64,000 bases of DNA from Candidatus Marithrix sp. (GTDB lineage: Bacteria; Pseudomonadota; Gammaproteobacteria; Beggiatoales; Beggiatoaceae): the NCBI GenBank assembly GCA_016744775.1, contig JADGDS010000001.1:285628-349627 (forward strand), written 5' to 3'. The notes beneath the pieces were generated by a model. It was given only the letters and a program-made list of their open reading frames with translations, was not told where the DNA came from and searched no databases. This document shows positions 1 to 9,361 of the stretch, in pieces. A program made the translations under genes and the position numbers. The number at the start of each line of letters is the position of its first letter. The first letter of the stretch is position 1.

Positions 1-58
1 GTAAAAGCATGGCAATTAGGGCAGTTAAATCTGAATCTTACAGTAAACTCTAATACAT

Positions 59-210
59 TGTCAATAAACTAAACCTTGTCACAAGCCCCAAGACCTGTCA
101 GGTTTTAAAAACCTGACAGGTCTAAAGTTGAAGAAGTGCTAGGTTATATTAATCTCGGGTATTAGACCCGACAGGTCTTGAGACTTGTAACAAGGTTTAG
201 TTTATTGACA
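59..210. repeat. Long inverted-repeat element with nested hairpin
   Basis: Outer arms 59-85 and 184-210 are inverted copies of 27 nt with one mismatch. Pairing continues inwards through the AAGACCTGTC core (90-99) and its partner near 169-178. Inside the left half, 91-103 and 111-123 form a perfect 13-bp hairpin around an AT-only loop. Related palindromes occur at 4314-4340 and 31624-31657, so this belongs to a dispersed family. It has no transposase and looks like a miniature element or structured spacer DNA. Confidence 0.75.
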
Positions 211-375
211 GTGTGTCGAATTGATTACGGTGGACAAATTGAAATTGGTATTTATAATTATAAATAGTTTATAAATTTCTGCTAAGAAGATAAGCGGTAA
301 TTTCAAGTTGTCAGCAAAACATCAAGTGTTATACAATCCTGAAAGATGGCGTTGTCACACCACAGCACCCGAAAT

Positions 376-401
376 GTTGGGCTTCCTTTCGTCAGCCCAA
401 C
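376..401. repeat. GTTGGGCT/AGCCCAAC hairpin downstream of the ExeA-like gene
   Basis: Arms 376-383 and 394-401 are a perfect 8-bp inverted repeat with a 10-nt loop. It lies about 25 nt past the stop of the minus-strand gene ending at 427, so it may help end that transcript. There is no clear T-run, so intrinsic termination is uncertain. The sequence type resembles the dispersed GTAGGTTGGGCTGA palindromes common in proteobacterial and cyanobacterial genomes. Confidence 0.5.
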
Positions 402-426
402 CTACTTATTTTGACAATATATACAT

Positions 427-1992
427 TTAGCGTAGCAATGGTTCCCCTTTCAAAGCCTGCAATGCTAACAATGTTTGTTCCCCAATCACTCCATCAGCTT
501 TTAAATTATGTTCAGCTTGAAAAGCAATCACTTTTCTTCTTAAAGAATAATTAAAAAAGGTTGATCTGGATTTAATATTTAATTGCTTTCTGATCCACCT
601 AACTGCTTTATGAGTAATTCCAACTTTTAATACAGGCATTGGTAACATTGGAGGTTTCCATAAGATTAGAAATTGCCCTAGCCATAATTTGTTAATTTTA
701 TTAATTGGTATCTCAAAGTTTCTATCAGCAACAGCTAAACTAGCAATATTATCTTGTAAATGTTTGACTACTATATGATATTGCATTCCTTCTGAAGTTA
801 CTAACTCAATTATAGCCGGACGATTCAAATAGCGTAAATCATCCCATGTACCTATTTTTAAATAACAAGCTAATCCTTGCTTAGCAGCACGTTCACAAGC
901 TTTCTCTCCAGCTAATTCTAAATAATCAGCTCCCCATAATTTAAATAGAGTTCTAAAAGCTGTTTCTGTACTCGTTACATTTAATAAATATTCTAAATTT
1001 GATACTGGTTTATTATCAATAGCAGTTGGCAGTATGGGAGAAACTATAGGTTCAGAACTAGAAACAGTAGATAGCTCTTGATTACTAAAATCAAGAGTTG
1101 GTTTTAATAACCAAATAATAAAAGAACTTAAGACTAAAACACTAATAAATAAATATATTTTAGGATTAAATATTCTAATAGCTTTGCCACTAATCTCTTC
1201 TATAGCTTGACGGATAATCTCTGCATTTATTTGATTTTTATTATTTACATAACCACCTAATAAAGCGCGATCACAAAGAATATTAATTAAGCGGGGTACA
1301 CCAGCAGAATAACGGTAAATTAATTTAAGAGCAGAATCGGAAAATAATGAACGTGAGACTAATCCACTAATAGCTAAACGATGATTAATATAAGCTTTAG
1401 TATCTTTTGCAGATAAAGGTAAAATATGATAACGCGCTGTAATACGCTGTGATAATTGACGTAGATTATTACCCTTTAATAACTTATTAAGTTCTGGTTG
1501 CCCAACTAAAATTATTTGTAATAATTTATGATCACCAGTTTCTAAATTAGTTAATAACCTAATTTGTTCTAATGCTTCTGCACTCAGATTTTGCGCTTCA
1601 TCAATTATAAATACTGTACGATGACCAACCCTATCAGCCGTCAACAAATAACTAGTAAGTTTATCAATAAAATCTTTATGCTGATATTGTTCCAGACTAT
1701 AACTAATTCTTAATTCATCAAATAAGGATGCCAATAATTCTATTGGAGATAGACAAGGATTGAGTAATAAGGCAACATCAAAATTGTGAGGTAATTGTTC
1801 AATTAGACTACGACATAAAGTCGTTTTACCAGTACCAACTTCACCGGTTAATAAGATAAAACCCGGACCTTCATTGACACCATATATAAGATGTGCTAAA
1901 GCCTCACTATGTCCTGTGCTTGAATAAAAATAATGTGGATCGGGAGTTATAGAAAAAGGTGCTGCATTCAGCCCAAAATGTGCTGTGTACAT
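427..1992 (-). CDS. GspA/ExeA-like AAA ATPase with peptidoglycan-binding domain
   Basis: A 521-residue inner-membrane ATPase of the GspA/ExeA family. In type II secretion, ExeA works with ExeB to remodel peptidoglycan so the secretin can assemble. The N-terminal AAA domain shows Walker A GEVGTGKT (about 50-57) and Walker B VFIIDE (about 127-132). One membrane segment lies near 279-296. A periplasmic part follows, ending in a peptidoglycan-binding module of the PG_binding_1 type (about 470-515). I chose the ATG at 1990-1992 because the family begins with MYT..FGL...PFSITPDP. A longer open frame to 2040 would run into the tRNA-Leu gene. No other type II secretion gene is visible, so use of this protein by a secretion system is inference; related proteins also occur alone. 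Confidence 0.85.
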   Translation of the reverse strand: MYTAHFGLNAAPFSITPDPHYFYSSTGHSEALAHLIYGVNEGPGFILLTGEVGTGKTTLCRSLIEQLPHNFDVALLLNPCLSPIELLASLFDELRISYSLEQYQHKDFIDKLTSYLLTADRVGHRTVFIIDEAQNLSAEALEQIRLLTNLETGDHKLLQIILVGQPELNKLLKGNNLRQLSQRITARYHILPLSAKDTKAYINHRLAISGLVSRSLFSDSALKLIYRYSAGVPRLINILCDRALLGGYVNNKNQINAEIIRQAIEEISGKAIRIFNPKIYLFISVLVLSSFIIWLLKPTLDFSNQELSTVSSSEPIVSPILPTAIDNKPVSNLEYLLNVTSTETAFRTLFKLWGADYLELAGEKACERAAKQGLACYLKIGTWDDLRYLNRPAIIELVTSEGMQYHIVVKHLQDNIASLAVADRNFEIPINKINKLWLGQFLILWKPPMLPMPVLKVGITHKAVRWIRKQLNIKSRSTFFNYSLRRKVIAFQAEHNLKADGVIGEQTLLALQALKGEPLLR

Positions 1993-1999
1993 ATAGGAA

Positions 2000-2086
2000 T
2001 GGTACCTGGGACCGGACTCGAACCGGTACAGTGTTTCCACCGAGGGATTTTAAGTCCCTTGCGTCTACCAATTTCGCCACCCAGGC
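2000..2086 (-). tRNA. leuZ: tRNA-Leu (anticodon UAA)
   Basis: The reverse complement folds as an 87-nt class II tRNA with acceptor GCCTGGG/CCCAGGT, anticodon loop CTTAAAA giving UAA, a long variable arm, a T-arm with GGTTCGAGTCC, and an encoded 3' CCA. It is the last gene of a three-tRNA operon. The symbol follows the E. coli glyW-cysT-leuZ order. Confidence 0.96.
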
Positions 2087-2097
2087 ATTGGCATTAT

Positions 2098-2168
2098 AGG
2101 CTGAAACCGGAATTGAACCGATGTACACGGTTTTGCAAACCGCTGCATAACCACTCTGCCATTCAGCC
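2098..2168 (-). tRNA. cysT: tRNA-Cys (anticodon GCA)
   Basis: The reverse complement gives a 71-nt tRNA with acceptor GGCTGAA/TTCAGCC, discriminator U, an anticodon loop containing TTGCAAA (GCA), and a T-arm with GGTTCAATTCC. The 3' CCA is not encoded, unlike its two neighbours. It lies between tRNA-Gly and tRNA-Leu. Confidence 0.95.
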
Positions 2169-2177
2169 ATTGAAATC

Positions 2178-2253
<76 letters not shown>

Positions 2254-2289
2254 GTTTTGAAATAATTGCGACATTCTACCATCAGAAAT

Positions 2290-3279
2290 TTATTTGTCAA
2301 GCATTTTTTTTATTTCATGAATTAATTTTGGTCCATTATATATTAATCCAGTATAAATTTGAACTAAACTGGCTCCAGCTTGAAATTTTTCTTTAGCATC
2401 AGCGGCAGTCATGATACCGCCTACAGCTATTATTGGAATTTTGCCTTTTAGGATTGCATTTAATTGTTTTATGATGTCAGTACTTTTTGTTGATAAAGGT
2501 GATCCACTTAAACCACCAGTTTCATTTATATAAGCTTCAGAGATTAAATTGTCTCGCGATAGCGTAGTATTAGTAGCAATAACCCCATCTATTTTAGATG
2601 CTAATAATGTATTAGCAATATCCTTAACTTCTTCCTGAGTTAAATCTGGAGCTATTTTAACCACTAATGGCACATATTTATTATGTTTACTAGCCAATTC
2701 CTGTTGAGCTGTTTTTAAAGCCTTCAGCATAGAATCTAATTGATCAGCTTGTTGTAATTGACGTAATCCCGGAGTATTAGGAGATGAAATATTTATTGTA
2801 ATATAATCTGCAAATGGATATGCTTTTTCTAAGCCTATTAAATAATCATCTATTGCTTCTTCTAAGGGAGTATTAAAATTTTTACCAATATTAATACCTA
2901 AAATACCCTTAAATTTTGCCGCTTTGACATTTTTTAATAATTGATCAATGCCATGATTATTAAATCCCATACGATTAATAATAGCTTGATTTTTTCTTAA
3001 ACGAAAAAGACGTGGTTTAGGATTACCGGGCTGAGCTTCAGGTGTAATTGTACCTACTTCAATAAATCCAAAACCCAAACTTGCTAAACAATCAATATAT
3101 TCAGCATTTTTATCCAAACCAGCGGCTAATCCAACTGGATTTGGAAACTTTAAACCCATCACTGTGCAAGGTTTATATGATGGAATTTTTTTATTAAATT
3201 TAAATTTATGAAGAAATTTTAAACTATTTAAAGCTAAAGAATGAGCTGTTTCTGGGGGTAATAAAAGTAATAAGTTCAT
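2290..3279 (-). CDS. pyrD: Dihydroorotate dehydrogenase (quinone), class 2
   Basis: PyrD oxidises dihydroorotate to orotate with FMN and membrane quinone, the fourth step of UMP synthesis. The 329-residue protein has the class 2 layout: a short N-terminal helix rich in Leu that contacts the membrane, then a TIM barrel. Visible family motifs are [23 protein letters not shown] (FMN and orotate region), the active-site loop [14 protein letters not shown] with the catalytic Ser of class 2 enzymes, and the C-terminal phosphate-binding stretch IIAVGGIM. The start is the ATG at 3277-3279, which overlaps the TGA of the upstream cupin gene as ATGA. A longer reading frame would only extend into that gene. 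Other pyrimidine genes are 15 kb away. Confidence 0.95.
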   Translation of the reverse strand: MNLLLLLPPETAHSLALNSLKFLHKFKFNKKIPSYKPCTVMGLKFPNPVGLAAGLDKNAEYIDCLASLGFGFIEVGTITPEAQPGNPKPRLFRLRKNQAIINRMGFNNHGIDQLLKNVKAAKFKGILGINIGKNFNTPLEEAIDDYLIGLEKAYPFADYITINISSPNTPGLRQLQQADQLDSMLKALKTAQQELASKHNKYVPLVVKIAPDLTQEEVKDIANTLLASKIDGVIATNTTLSRDNLISEAYINETGGLSGSPLSTKSTDIIKQLNAILKGKIPIIAVGGIMTAADAKEKFQAGASLVQIYTGLIYNGPKLIHEIKKMLDK

Positions 3280-3773
3280 ATTTTTGTTAGAATATAATTT
3301 TGCAATTCTTGCCACAATTTTGGGAAACGTGCTTGCACATCTTGCGAAGTAATCAACGCCAGATCCGCATATTCAAATCCGGGAGAAACGGCTTCACTGA
3401 TTATACCAAATTCGCCCTCTTCCAAAATAGCGGTTTTCCAACAACCACCCTTCACCAACAATTGCAATTGTTCACCGGCTGCGGGATTGTTGCCAAGCCG
3501 TACCCGTTGTAACTGCCCATCAGGATGCACAATCAAATAAGTCAGTGATGAACCGGTATGAAAATAGTGGATAATGTCAGCAGAATTTACATGCAAATAA
3601 TCAGTTGGGCTATCATCAGTCAGCATATAAAAAATAGAAGTCATCAAATAGCGTGGAGTTTTTGCATAAGGAATCGCCTCATGCGTATAATCAGATTGAT
3701 AGGTGCGTCGAAAATAACCGCCTTCTACATGCGGTTCTAATTGTAATTGCGTTATCCATTGGGTTTTGTTCAT
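3276..3773 (-). CDS. Cupin-fold protein, DUF985 family
   Basis: A 165-residue protein of the DUF985 / Cupin_5 family, a single-domain beta-barrel of unknown function. The family signature is clear near the N-terminus ([16 protein letters not shown]) and later in [20 protein letters not shown]-like text, with the [28 protein letters not shown] block near the end. Some cupins bind sugars or metals, but no substrate can be assigned here. The stop codon overlaps the pyrD start by four bases (ATGA), so the two genes are co-transcribed and probably translationally coupled. Confidence 0.85.
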   Translation of the reverse strand: MNKTQWITQLQLEPHVEGGYFRRTYQSDYTHEAIPYAKTPRYLMTSIFYMLTDDSPTDYLHVNSADIIHYFHTGSSLTYLIVHPDGQLQRVRLGNNPAAGEQLQLLVKGGCWKTAILEEGEFGIISEAVSPGFEYADLALITSQDVQARFPKLWQELQNYILTKI

Positions 3774-3866
3774 AAGAAAATATCAGGTTAGGATTAATGA
3801 TTGTGAATATATTCTATATTATCATGTAATCTAACATCAATAGATGACCAAAAGGATTTTTAAAAT

Positions 3867-4286
3867 ATGTACCAAAAATTATTTAAAAACTTTGAAAATG
3901 TAAAAAACTTAGGTGGTAAAGCGTGGGAACATGCAATAGCTGTTGATTTTTTTAATACCAGTAATATAGAAGACTGTTCTATTCATTGCTTTCATTATCA
4001 ACAAATGCTGGAATGTTTTTTTAAACATATTTTAGAAACTAAAAGTCCTATTGGTTCTTATTCTAAAACACATAAGCTCAACAAATTATTAGAAGAACTT
4101 ATTTTCTTAACGGCATTTAAAACTGATAAATCTAAATATCGCGCTGATTTACTTGCTATTACGGTTTGTGCAGCCGAATATAGGTATAATTTTGATTTAT
4201 ATTGTAAAGCTTATTTTGAAAGCGTGGTTGTTTGTGATGAATTACTTACAGAACTTATTAAATTTGAAGCTGACGAAAACTCGTAA
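3867..4286 (+). CDS. HEPN-like domain protein
   Basis: A 139-residue all-helical protein. The segment around residues 38-55 (HCFHYQQMLECFFKHIL) followed by KTHKLNKLLEEL matches the core pattern of HEPN proteins, where QQ..E..LK..L precedes a KTHDL-type motif. A possible counterpart of the HEPN RNase motif (Arg then 4-6 residues then His) is not convincing, since AEYRYNF carries no His, so nuclease activity is doubtful. HEPN proteins often pair with a MNT nucleotidyltransferase, but none is adjacent. The gene stands alone, divergent from the cupin-pyrD pair and convergent with prmB. Confidence 0.6.
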   Translation: MYQKLFKNFENVKNLGGKAWEHAIAVDFFNTSNIEDCSIHCFHYQQMLECFFKHILETKSPIGSYSKTHKLNKLLEELIFLTAFKTDKSKYRADLLAITVCAAEYRYNFDLYCKAYFESVVVCDELLTELIKFEADENS

Positions 4287-4313
4287 CAGGTGAACATTTT
4301 CATATATTGTCGA

Positions 4314-4340
4314 GTTCCAAGATCTGATAGGTCTTGGAAC
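4314..4340. repeat. Palindromic repeat between convergent genes
   Basis: GTTCCAAGA (4314-4322) and TCTTGGAAC (4332-4340) form a perfect 9-bp inverted repeat around a 9-nt loop. The loop and right flank (TCTGATAGGTCT, ACTTGTAAC) match parts of the repeats near 31646 and 173-190. It lies between the 3' ends of the HEPN-like gene and prmB and could act as a bidirectional transcript end, though it lacks a T-run. Confidence 0.6.
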
Positions 4341-4359
4341 TTGTAACCAGAGTTTTAGA

Positions 4360-5250
4360 TTAATAACTTTTTAATTGTTCCGCAGTCAATAAAAAAACCC
4401 CTTCTCCTCCACGTTGAAAGTCTAACCACATAAATGGCAATTCATGTTCCATCAAATATTTTTGACTTAAACCAACTTCAACTATTAATATACCATTAGC
4501 TGTTAAATGTTTAGCTGCTTGGCGTAAAATTAGTTCCACTAATAATAAGCCATTGTCACCAGCCTCTAAGCCTAAGCGCGGTTCATGATGATACTCTTTG
4601 GGCATGGTTGCTAATTCTTCAGCGTCAACATAAGGTGGATTACAAACTATTAAATCATAGACTTTGCCATCTAAATTAGAAAACAAATCTGATTGTATTG
4701 CATTTACTCGTTCATTTAATCCATAAGTTTCAATATTTTGTTGTGCAACCTCAAGTGCATCTGCTGAAATATCAACAACATCAATTTTTGCATTTGGAAA
4801 TAACATTGCGCTAGCAATAGCGATACAGCCACTACCAGTACATAAATCTAACATATAATTAACTTGATCAGCCTCAACCCAAGGCTCAAAACCTTGTTCG
4901 ATTAATTCTGCAATTGGAGAACGCGGAATTAATACACGTGAATCTACATAAAAGTCTAAATTACTAAACCAAGCTTCATTAGTTAAATAAGGTGTAGGAA
5001 TAGCTTCTTTAATTCGTCTTTGTAATATATTATATACTTGTTGTTTTTCTGAACTTGTTAAACGACTATGCCATAAAATATTAGGAATTTTTTCATTAGC
5101 TAAATTGAGTGTATGTAAAACTAGTACAGCGGCATCATCTATAGCATTATCAGTTCCATGCCCAAAAAATAATTCAGCTTTATTAAATTCACTTGCTCCC
5201 CAACGTATAAAATCACCTATAGTATGTAATTGTTTAATAATTTGTTCCAT
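4360..5250 (-). CDS. prmB: Ribosomal protein L3 glutamine methyltransferase
   Basis: PrmB methylates a glutamine side chain of ribosomal protein L3 using S-adenosylmethionine. The 296-residue protein has the PrmB-type N-terminal helical domain (IGDFIRWGASEFNKAELFFGHG). It is followed by a Rossmann methyltransferase with the SAM loop LDLCTGSGCIAIA and the catalytic NPPYVDAEE motif. The start at 5248-5250 (MEQIIKQLHTIGDF) matches the family; the reading frame is open for 61 more codons, but that part shows no homology and crosses the divergent STAND gene. PrmB is preferred over PrmC because of this N-terminal domain and the VDAEE context. Confidence 0.92.
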   Translation of the reverse strand: MEQIIKQLHTIGDFIRWGASEFNKAELFFGHGTDNAIDDAAVLVLHTLNLANEKIPNILWHSRLTSSEKQQVYNILQRRIKEAIPTPYLTNEAWFSNLDFYVDSRVLIPRSPIAELIEQGFEPWVEADQVNYMLDLCTGSGCIAIASAMLFPNAKIDVVDISADALEVAQQNIETYGLNERVNAIQSDLFSNLDGKVYDLIVCNPPYVDAEELATMPKEYHHEPRLGLEAGDNGLLLVELILRQAAKHLTANGILIVEVGLSQKYLMEHELPFMWLDFQRGGEGVFLLTAEQLKSY

Positions 5251-5276
5251 ATGCTTTCCTATGTTAAGATATAAAA

Positions 5277-8200
5277 ATGAGTGATTATCCCTACCCCGGT
5301 TTACGCCCATTTCAACGCAGCGAAACAGATATATTTTTTGGACGTGAAGAACATACTGACCAATTATTAGAAAAATTGGGAGAAACCCATTTTCTTGCCG
5401 TGATTGGACCCTCTGGTTGTGGTAAATCTTCACTAGTGCGAACAGGGCTATTGGCAGGTTTAGAATCTGGTTTTCTTGCTACGGCAGGGCAACATTGGCG
5501 GATCGCAGATTTTCGCCCCGGTAATCGTCCTTTCTTTCGTCTTGCTAAAGCTTTATTAGTTGATAAAGCTTTAGGCCCTGAATATACTAAGCCATTTTCT
5601 AGTGCAACGGAAAGTTTAGCTTTTTTACAGGCTCAACTACGCCGTGGTCCTCTTAGCATCCATGAAATTTTAGCAGAAACACCATTACCAAAACAAACTA
5701 ATTTATTATTATTAGTTGATCAATTTGAAGAAATATTCCGCTATTATCAATATGAATCAGCCGATGAAGCAGTATCTTTTATAGCATTATTATTAGCCTG
5801 TAGTCAACATAATGCAATTTATATTGTCATAACAATGCGTTCTGATTTTATTGGTGATAGCAGCTTATTTTACGATTTACCTGAAAAAATTGGTCAAGGG
5901 CTTTTTCTAACTCCTCGCCTAACTCGTGAACAAATACATGATGCCATTACTGAACCAGCTCTAGTCTTTGGTGCTAGCATCGAAGCAACTTTAGTCAATC
6001 GTTTGCTAAATGAAATTGGTAATGATCCAGATCAATTACCACTTTTACAGCATAGTTTAATGAGAATGTGGGATTTATCGAATCGTAATGATAATCCTAC
6101 AATTAATTTAAGTCATTATGAACAAATTGGTGGATTAAGCAAAGCTTTATCTAAACACGCTGATGAAGCTTATGCCGAAATTACTGATAAAAAAATTGTC
6201 AGAATATTATTTTGTAATTTAACTGAACGGGGAAAAGGGCATCGTGATATTCGTCGCCCAGTTAAATTACAAGATGTAGCAGATCAAGCAGAAGTATCTT
6301 GGCAACAAGTTGCTGAAGTAGTTGAAACTTTTAGAAAATATAGTTTTTTAACCCCAGATAAAGCACAAGAATTAGACGCTAATAGTATTATAGATATAAG
6401 TCATGAAAGTCTAATTCGTCAATGGCAACGTTTAACAGAATGGCTTCAACAAGAAGCAGAATCAGTTGATTTTTATAAGCGTTTAGAAGATAGTGCCTAT
6501 CGTTGGAATAATAAACAAGCTGATTTATTATCAGGTATTGAATTAGATATAGCCTTAGCATGGCGTAATCGTACTCAAGCAAATCAAGCATGGGCAAAAC
6601 GTTATGGCATACAAGAAGGTAAATATTTTGACCTAACTATAAAATTTTTAAAAACTAGCGAAAATAAAAGGCTAACACAAGAATATAAAAAACGCTTAAA
6701 GGCAGCAGCAACAAGACAACATGAATTAAAAGAAGCGCGAAAACAAACTGCCTTAATATGGGCAATATCAGGATTTATAGTTGCTATTGGACTTGCCTTT
6801 TGGGGAATTTCAGAACGTCATCAAGCCTTATTCGCACAACAACAAACTGCACAATTAGAACAAGATCGCAGACTAAGTTTATTTAATTCGCAGCTGACAC
6901 ATGCCGCTTTATTAGCCCGCGATGAGGAATACCTCACAGCTAAGCAGGTTTTAAATAAAACATATAAAATTGATAAGGATATTCCAGCACAATATCACCA
7001 TTCTCGTAATTTACTCGCTTGGTTTAATCAATTAATGGGTGCAAAACCTGTACAAATTTATAAGGGCGCAAATACCCAATTATTAACGCTTGCCATTAGC
7101 CCTGACGGTAATACCTTAGCAACAGCAGGTGAAAGCGGTACTATTGTATTATTTGATGTTAAAACAGCTAAACTGATTAAACGTTTAAAAAAACACAGTC
7201 AAAATATTCAAGCCTTAGTTTTTCACTCTGATTTTTTAATTAGTGCTGGTGATGATAAACAAATTATATTTTGGTCATTAGCAACTGCTAAACCTAAAAT
7301 GATATGGAAAGCCCCTGCCGAAGTTAATGCTTTAGCCATTAGTCCCAATGGGGATATTCTAGCCAGTGGTGGTGAAGATAATAATATCACCTTATGGAAT
7401 ATCAATACAGGTCAAGTACTTACAGTTTTAAAAGGTCATAAACAAGCTATATCTACAAATGGTTTAGCATTTGCATCTAATGCTTATATCTTAGGTAGCA
7501 CTTCTAATGATCATACAGCCCGTCTTTGGAATGTCACACCTGACACTCAAATAACAGATCAAAATGTAAGTTTATTAGGACATACAGATATATTACAAGG
7601 AATAACTTTTAGCCCGGATGGAAATAAAGTAGCTACTAGTAGTGCTGATGGTAGTGTGCGTTTATGGGATGTCAAGACAGGTAAAGCCTTACGTGTTCTT
7701 ATTGGGCATAAAAATACCGTATTTGGAGTGCGTTTTCTTGCAAATGGTACTGATTTAATTACAGCCAGTCAAGATCGAACTTTACGATTATGGGATATTG
7801 AAACCGGTATTACCAAGCGTGTATTACAGGGGCATACTGGCGGTGTAACAGATGTCGTAGCTAAATCTGGGCAAATTTTTAGTGCTAGCCATGATGGTAA
7901 AATTATGCGTTGGAATGCAAACATAGCTGATCAACGCATACTGAATTTAGCCAGTGAACCAGCCTCTGCCGCAATTTCTCCAGATGGAAAATATATCGCT
8001 GTAGGCTTTGCTAATGGCGCACTTCATTTATATTCCTTGGCTGATATGACTTTATTATGGCAAGATAACATTGCTCATAGTGATGATATACAACGAATTG
8101 TATTTAGTTCAGATTCAAGTCTGCTAGCCACTGCCAGCTTTGATAAAACCGCTAAATTATGGCAACTTAGTAATGATAGATTGTATGAAAAACAAATATT

Positions 8201-8861
8201 TACCGGCCATAAAAAACCTATAAATTCTCTGGCATTGTCTCCTGATAATAGTACTTTAGCTACTGCTAGTTACGATGGTAAAATTGGTTTATTTAGGATT
8301 GCTAGTGAAGAAAAACATTTTCAACAAATATATACAAAACGTGTGTATTCAGTTGAATTCAATAAAGATGGAAAACAGTTACTTACAAGCGGTAGAGATG
8401 CTAATATTCAAAGAACTTATACACGTTTATGGCAAATAAACGATAGTTTATCATTAAAATTAATAAGAAAATTTCCCAAAATCTCAGATAGAATTTTATG
8501 GAGCAGTTTTAGCCCAAATAATCAATGGGTTGCAAGCGTAGGACGTGATTGGATTGTTCATATTTTTTCCAACAATAACAAGCACATACATAAGCGTTTA
8601 ATTGGACATCAAAACTCAATTTTACGAGCAATTTTTAGCCCAGATAACAAGCAAATTGCCACTGTTAGCGGTGATGCTACTGTGCGTTTTTGGGATTTAA
8701 ACAATGATGAAGAATTATTCAAGCTACGTTTACCAACTCAAATAGATCATGGAGCAGTTTTGTGGGATTTTTATTTTCGTTGTACATCAAAGAGTTGTTC
8801 ACTAGTAGTACCGCTTACCAATGGTAAATTAGTCCTTTATAATTTAGGGAAAATTTACTAA
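5277..8861 (+). CDS. STAND-type ATPase with 14-blade WD40 region (copy A)
   Basis: A 1194-residue signal-transduction ATPase of the nSTAND1-WD40 type. The start motif YPYPGLRPFQ..E..IFFGRE precedes Walker A GPSGCGKSS (about 44-52) and Walker B LLLLVDQFEE (about 143-152). A helical winged-helix-like region follows (ISHESLIRQWQRL). A single hydrophobic segment near 491-511 may be a membrane anchor. From about residue 592 to the end I count 14 WD40-type blade ends (VLFDV, TLWNI, RLWDV and so on), which fits two seven-bladed propellers. Such proteins act as ATP-driven sensors that oligomerise on ligand binding, often in conflict or defence. This copy has no TIR gene coupled to it, unlike its paralogue at 11356. 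It starts 26 nt from the divergent prmB. Confidence 0.88.
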   Translation: MSDYPYPGLRPFQRSETDIFFGREEHTDQLLEKLGETHFLAVIGPSGCGKSSLVRTGLLAGLESGFLATAGQHWRIADFRPGNRPFFRLAKALLVDKALGPEYTKPFSSATESLAFLQAQLRRGPLSIHEILAETPLPKQTNLLLLVDQFEEIFRYYQYESADEAVSFIALLLACSQHNAIYIVITMRSDFIGDSSLFYDLPEKIGQGLFLTPRLTREQIHDAITEPALVFGASIEATLVNRLLNEIGNDPDQLPLLQHSLMRMWDLSNRNDNPTINLSHYEQIGGLSKALSKHADEAYAEITDKKIVRILFCNLTERGKGHRDIRRPVKLQDVADQAEVSWQQVAEVVETFRKYSFLTPDKAQELDANSIIDISHESLIRQWQRLTEWLQQEAESVDFYKRLEDSAYRWNNKQADLLSGIELDIALAWRNRTQANQAWAKRYGIQEGKYFDLTIKFLKTSENKRLTQEYKKRLKAAATRQHELKEARKQTALIWAISGFIVAIGLAFWGISERHQALFAQQQTAQLEQDRRLSLFNSQLTHAALLARDEEYLTAKQVLNKTYKIDKDIPAQYHHSRNLLAWFNQLMGAKPVQIYKGANTQLLTLAISPDGNTLATAGESGTIVLFDVKTAKLIKRLKKHSQNIQALVFHSDFLISAGDDKQIIFWSLATAKPKMIWKAPAEVNALAISPNGDILASGGEDNNITLWNINTGQVLTVLKGHKQAISTNGLAFASNAYILGSTSNDHTARLWNVTPDTQITDQNVSLLGHTDILQGITFSPDGNKVATSSADGSVRLWDVKTGKALRVLIGHKNTVFGVRFLANGTDLITASQDRTLRLWDIETGITKRVLQGHTGGVTDVVAKSGQIFSASHDGKIMRWNANIADQRILNLASEPASAAISPDGKYIAVGFANGALHLYSLADMTLLWQDNIAHSDDIQRIVFSSDSSLLATASFDKTAKLWQLSNDRLYEKQIFTGHKKPINSLALSPDNSTLATASYDGKIGLFRIASEEKHFQQIYTKRVYSVEFNKDGKQLLTSGRDANIQRTYTRLWQINDSLSLKLIRKFPKISDRILWSSFSPNNQWVASVGRDWIVHIFSNNNKHIHKRLIGHQNSILRAIFSPDNKQIATVSGDATVRFWDLNNDEELFKLRLPTQIDHGAVLWDFYFRCTSKSCSLVVPLTNGKLVLYNLGKIY

Positions 8862-8929
8862 AGCCTATCCTTGGAATGAATTTTGCCAAATAGCTTTTCA
8901 ACATAAACGAGGATAGCTAAAAGGGCTGT

Positions 8930-9088
8930 ATGATGAACAAAAAACACACTCATTCAATTTTATCTGCATTAATAGTAACAGGCGTATTATTGTCAAGCTT
9001 AATGTTTGCGCCAATTAGTCAGGCAAAAATAAAAGAATCACAGTCTGAAAAAGAATATCAATCCCTATCAGTACATTATCTTCCTTAA
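8930..9088 (+). CDS. Small predicted secreted peptide A
   Basis: A 52-residue open frame, MMNKKHTHS..., with a textbook Sec signal: a basic start, the hydrophobic core ILSALIVTGVLLSSLMF, and a likely cleavage after APISQA. The mature peptide would be only about 20 residues and highly polar (KIKESQSEKEYQ). Peptide B at 9362 shares the pattern AP-I-x-QA followed by (K/R)ESQ-x-K-x-YQ, so the two appear to be related by duplication. It lies 68 nt after the STAND ATPase copy A. Function is unknown; it could be a secreted signal, a toxin-like peptide or a partner of the WD40 sensors. Confidence 0.6.
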   Translation: MMNKKHTHSILSALIVTGVLLSSLMFAPISQAKIKESQSEKEYQSLSVHYLP

Positions 9089-9190
9089 ATAATAATTTAA
9101 TTGATTGGCAAAATTATTGCATTATTAAAAATTAACTAAGTTAAAAGAAGTATTTGAAGGATATATATGTATTAAACATAATTATATGTC

Positions 9191-9284
9191 TAAACTTTTT
9201 ATCAAAAAAAATGGCCCCTTCCCTCCCTCAAGGGAAAGAGCCTCTCCCGTCGAGTCGATCTAGGGGAACCTGATAAAAAGTTTA
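9191..9284. repeat. Miniature inverted-repeat element with GC-rich core
   Basis: TAAACTTTTTATCA (9191-9204) and TGATAAAAAGTTTA (9271-9284) are a perfect 14-bp terminal inverted repeat. They bound a 66-nt core that is much richer in G and C than the surroundings and includes a small TCCCT/AGGGA hairpin and a CCCC/GGGG pair. No target-site duplication is obvious. It sits between the two small secreted-peptide genes. It could be a MITE or an RNA hairpin structure. Confidence 0.65.
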
Positions 9285-9361
9285 TTCTATAACTACGTAA
9301 AATATAAATATATTCATTAACTTGGTTTTTTATTTTCAATTCTATTTAAGGAAAAATTATC

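Larger units (their letters stand above)
1..426. other. Non-coding, repeat-rich region
   Basis: No convincing coding sequence is seen. The stretch holds a long interrupted inverted repeat (59-210) with a nested perfect hairpin (91-123), and a second hairpin (376-401) just beyond the 3' end of the ExeA-like gene on the minus strand. The remainder is AT-rich without recognisable motifs. Confidence 0.6.

Noticed and set aside
5251-5433. N-terminal extension of prmB by 61 codons
   Set aside because: It has no PrmB homology and overlaps the start of the divergent STAND gene; the family start fits at 5250.
8862-8929. Weak inverted repeat (TATCCT ... AGGATA) after STAND copy A as a terminator
   Set aside because: Short arms, a loop of more than 30 nt and no T-run; not convincing.
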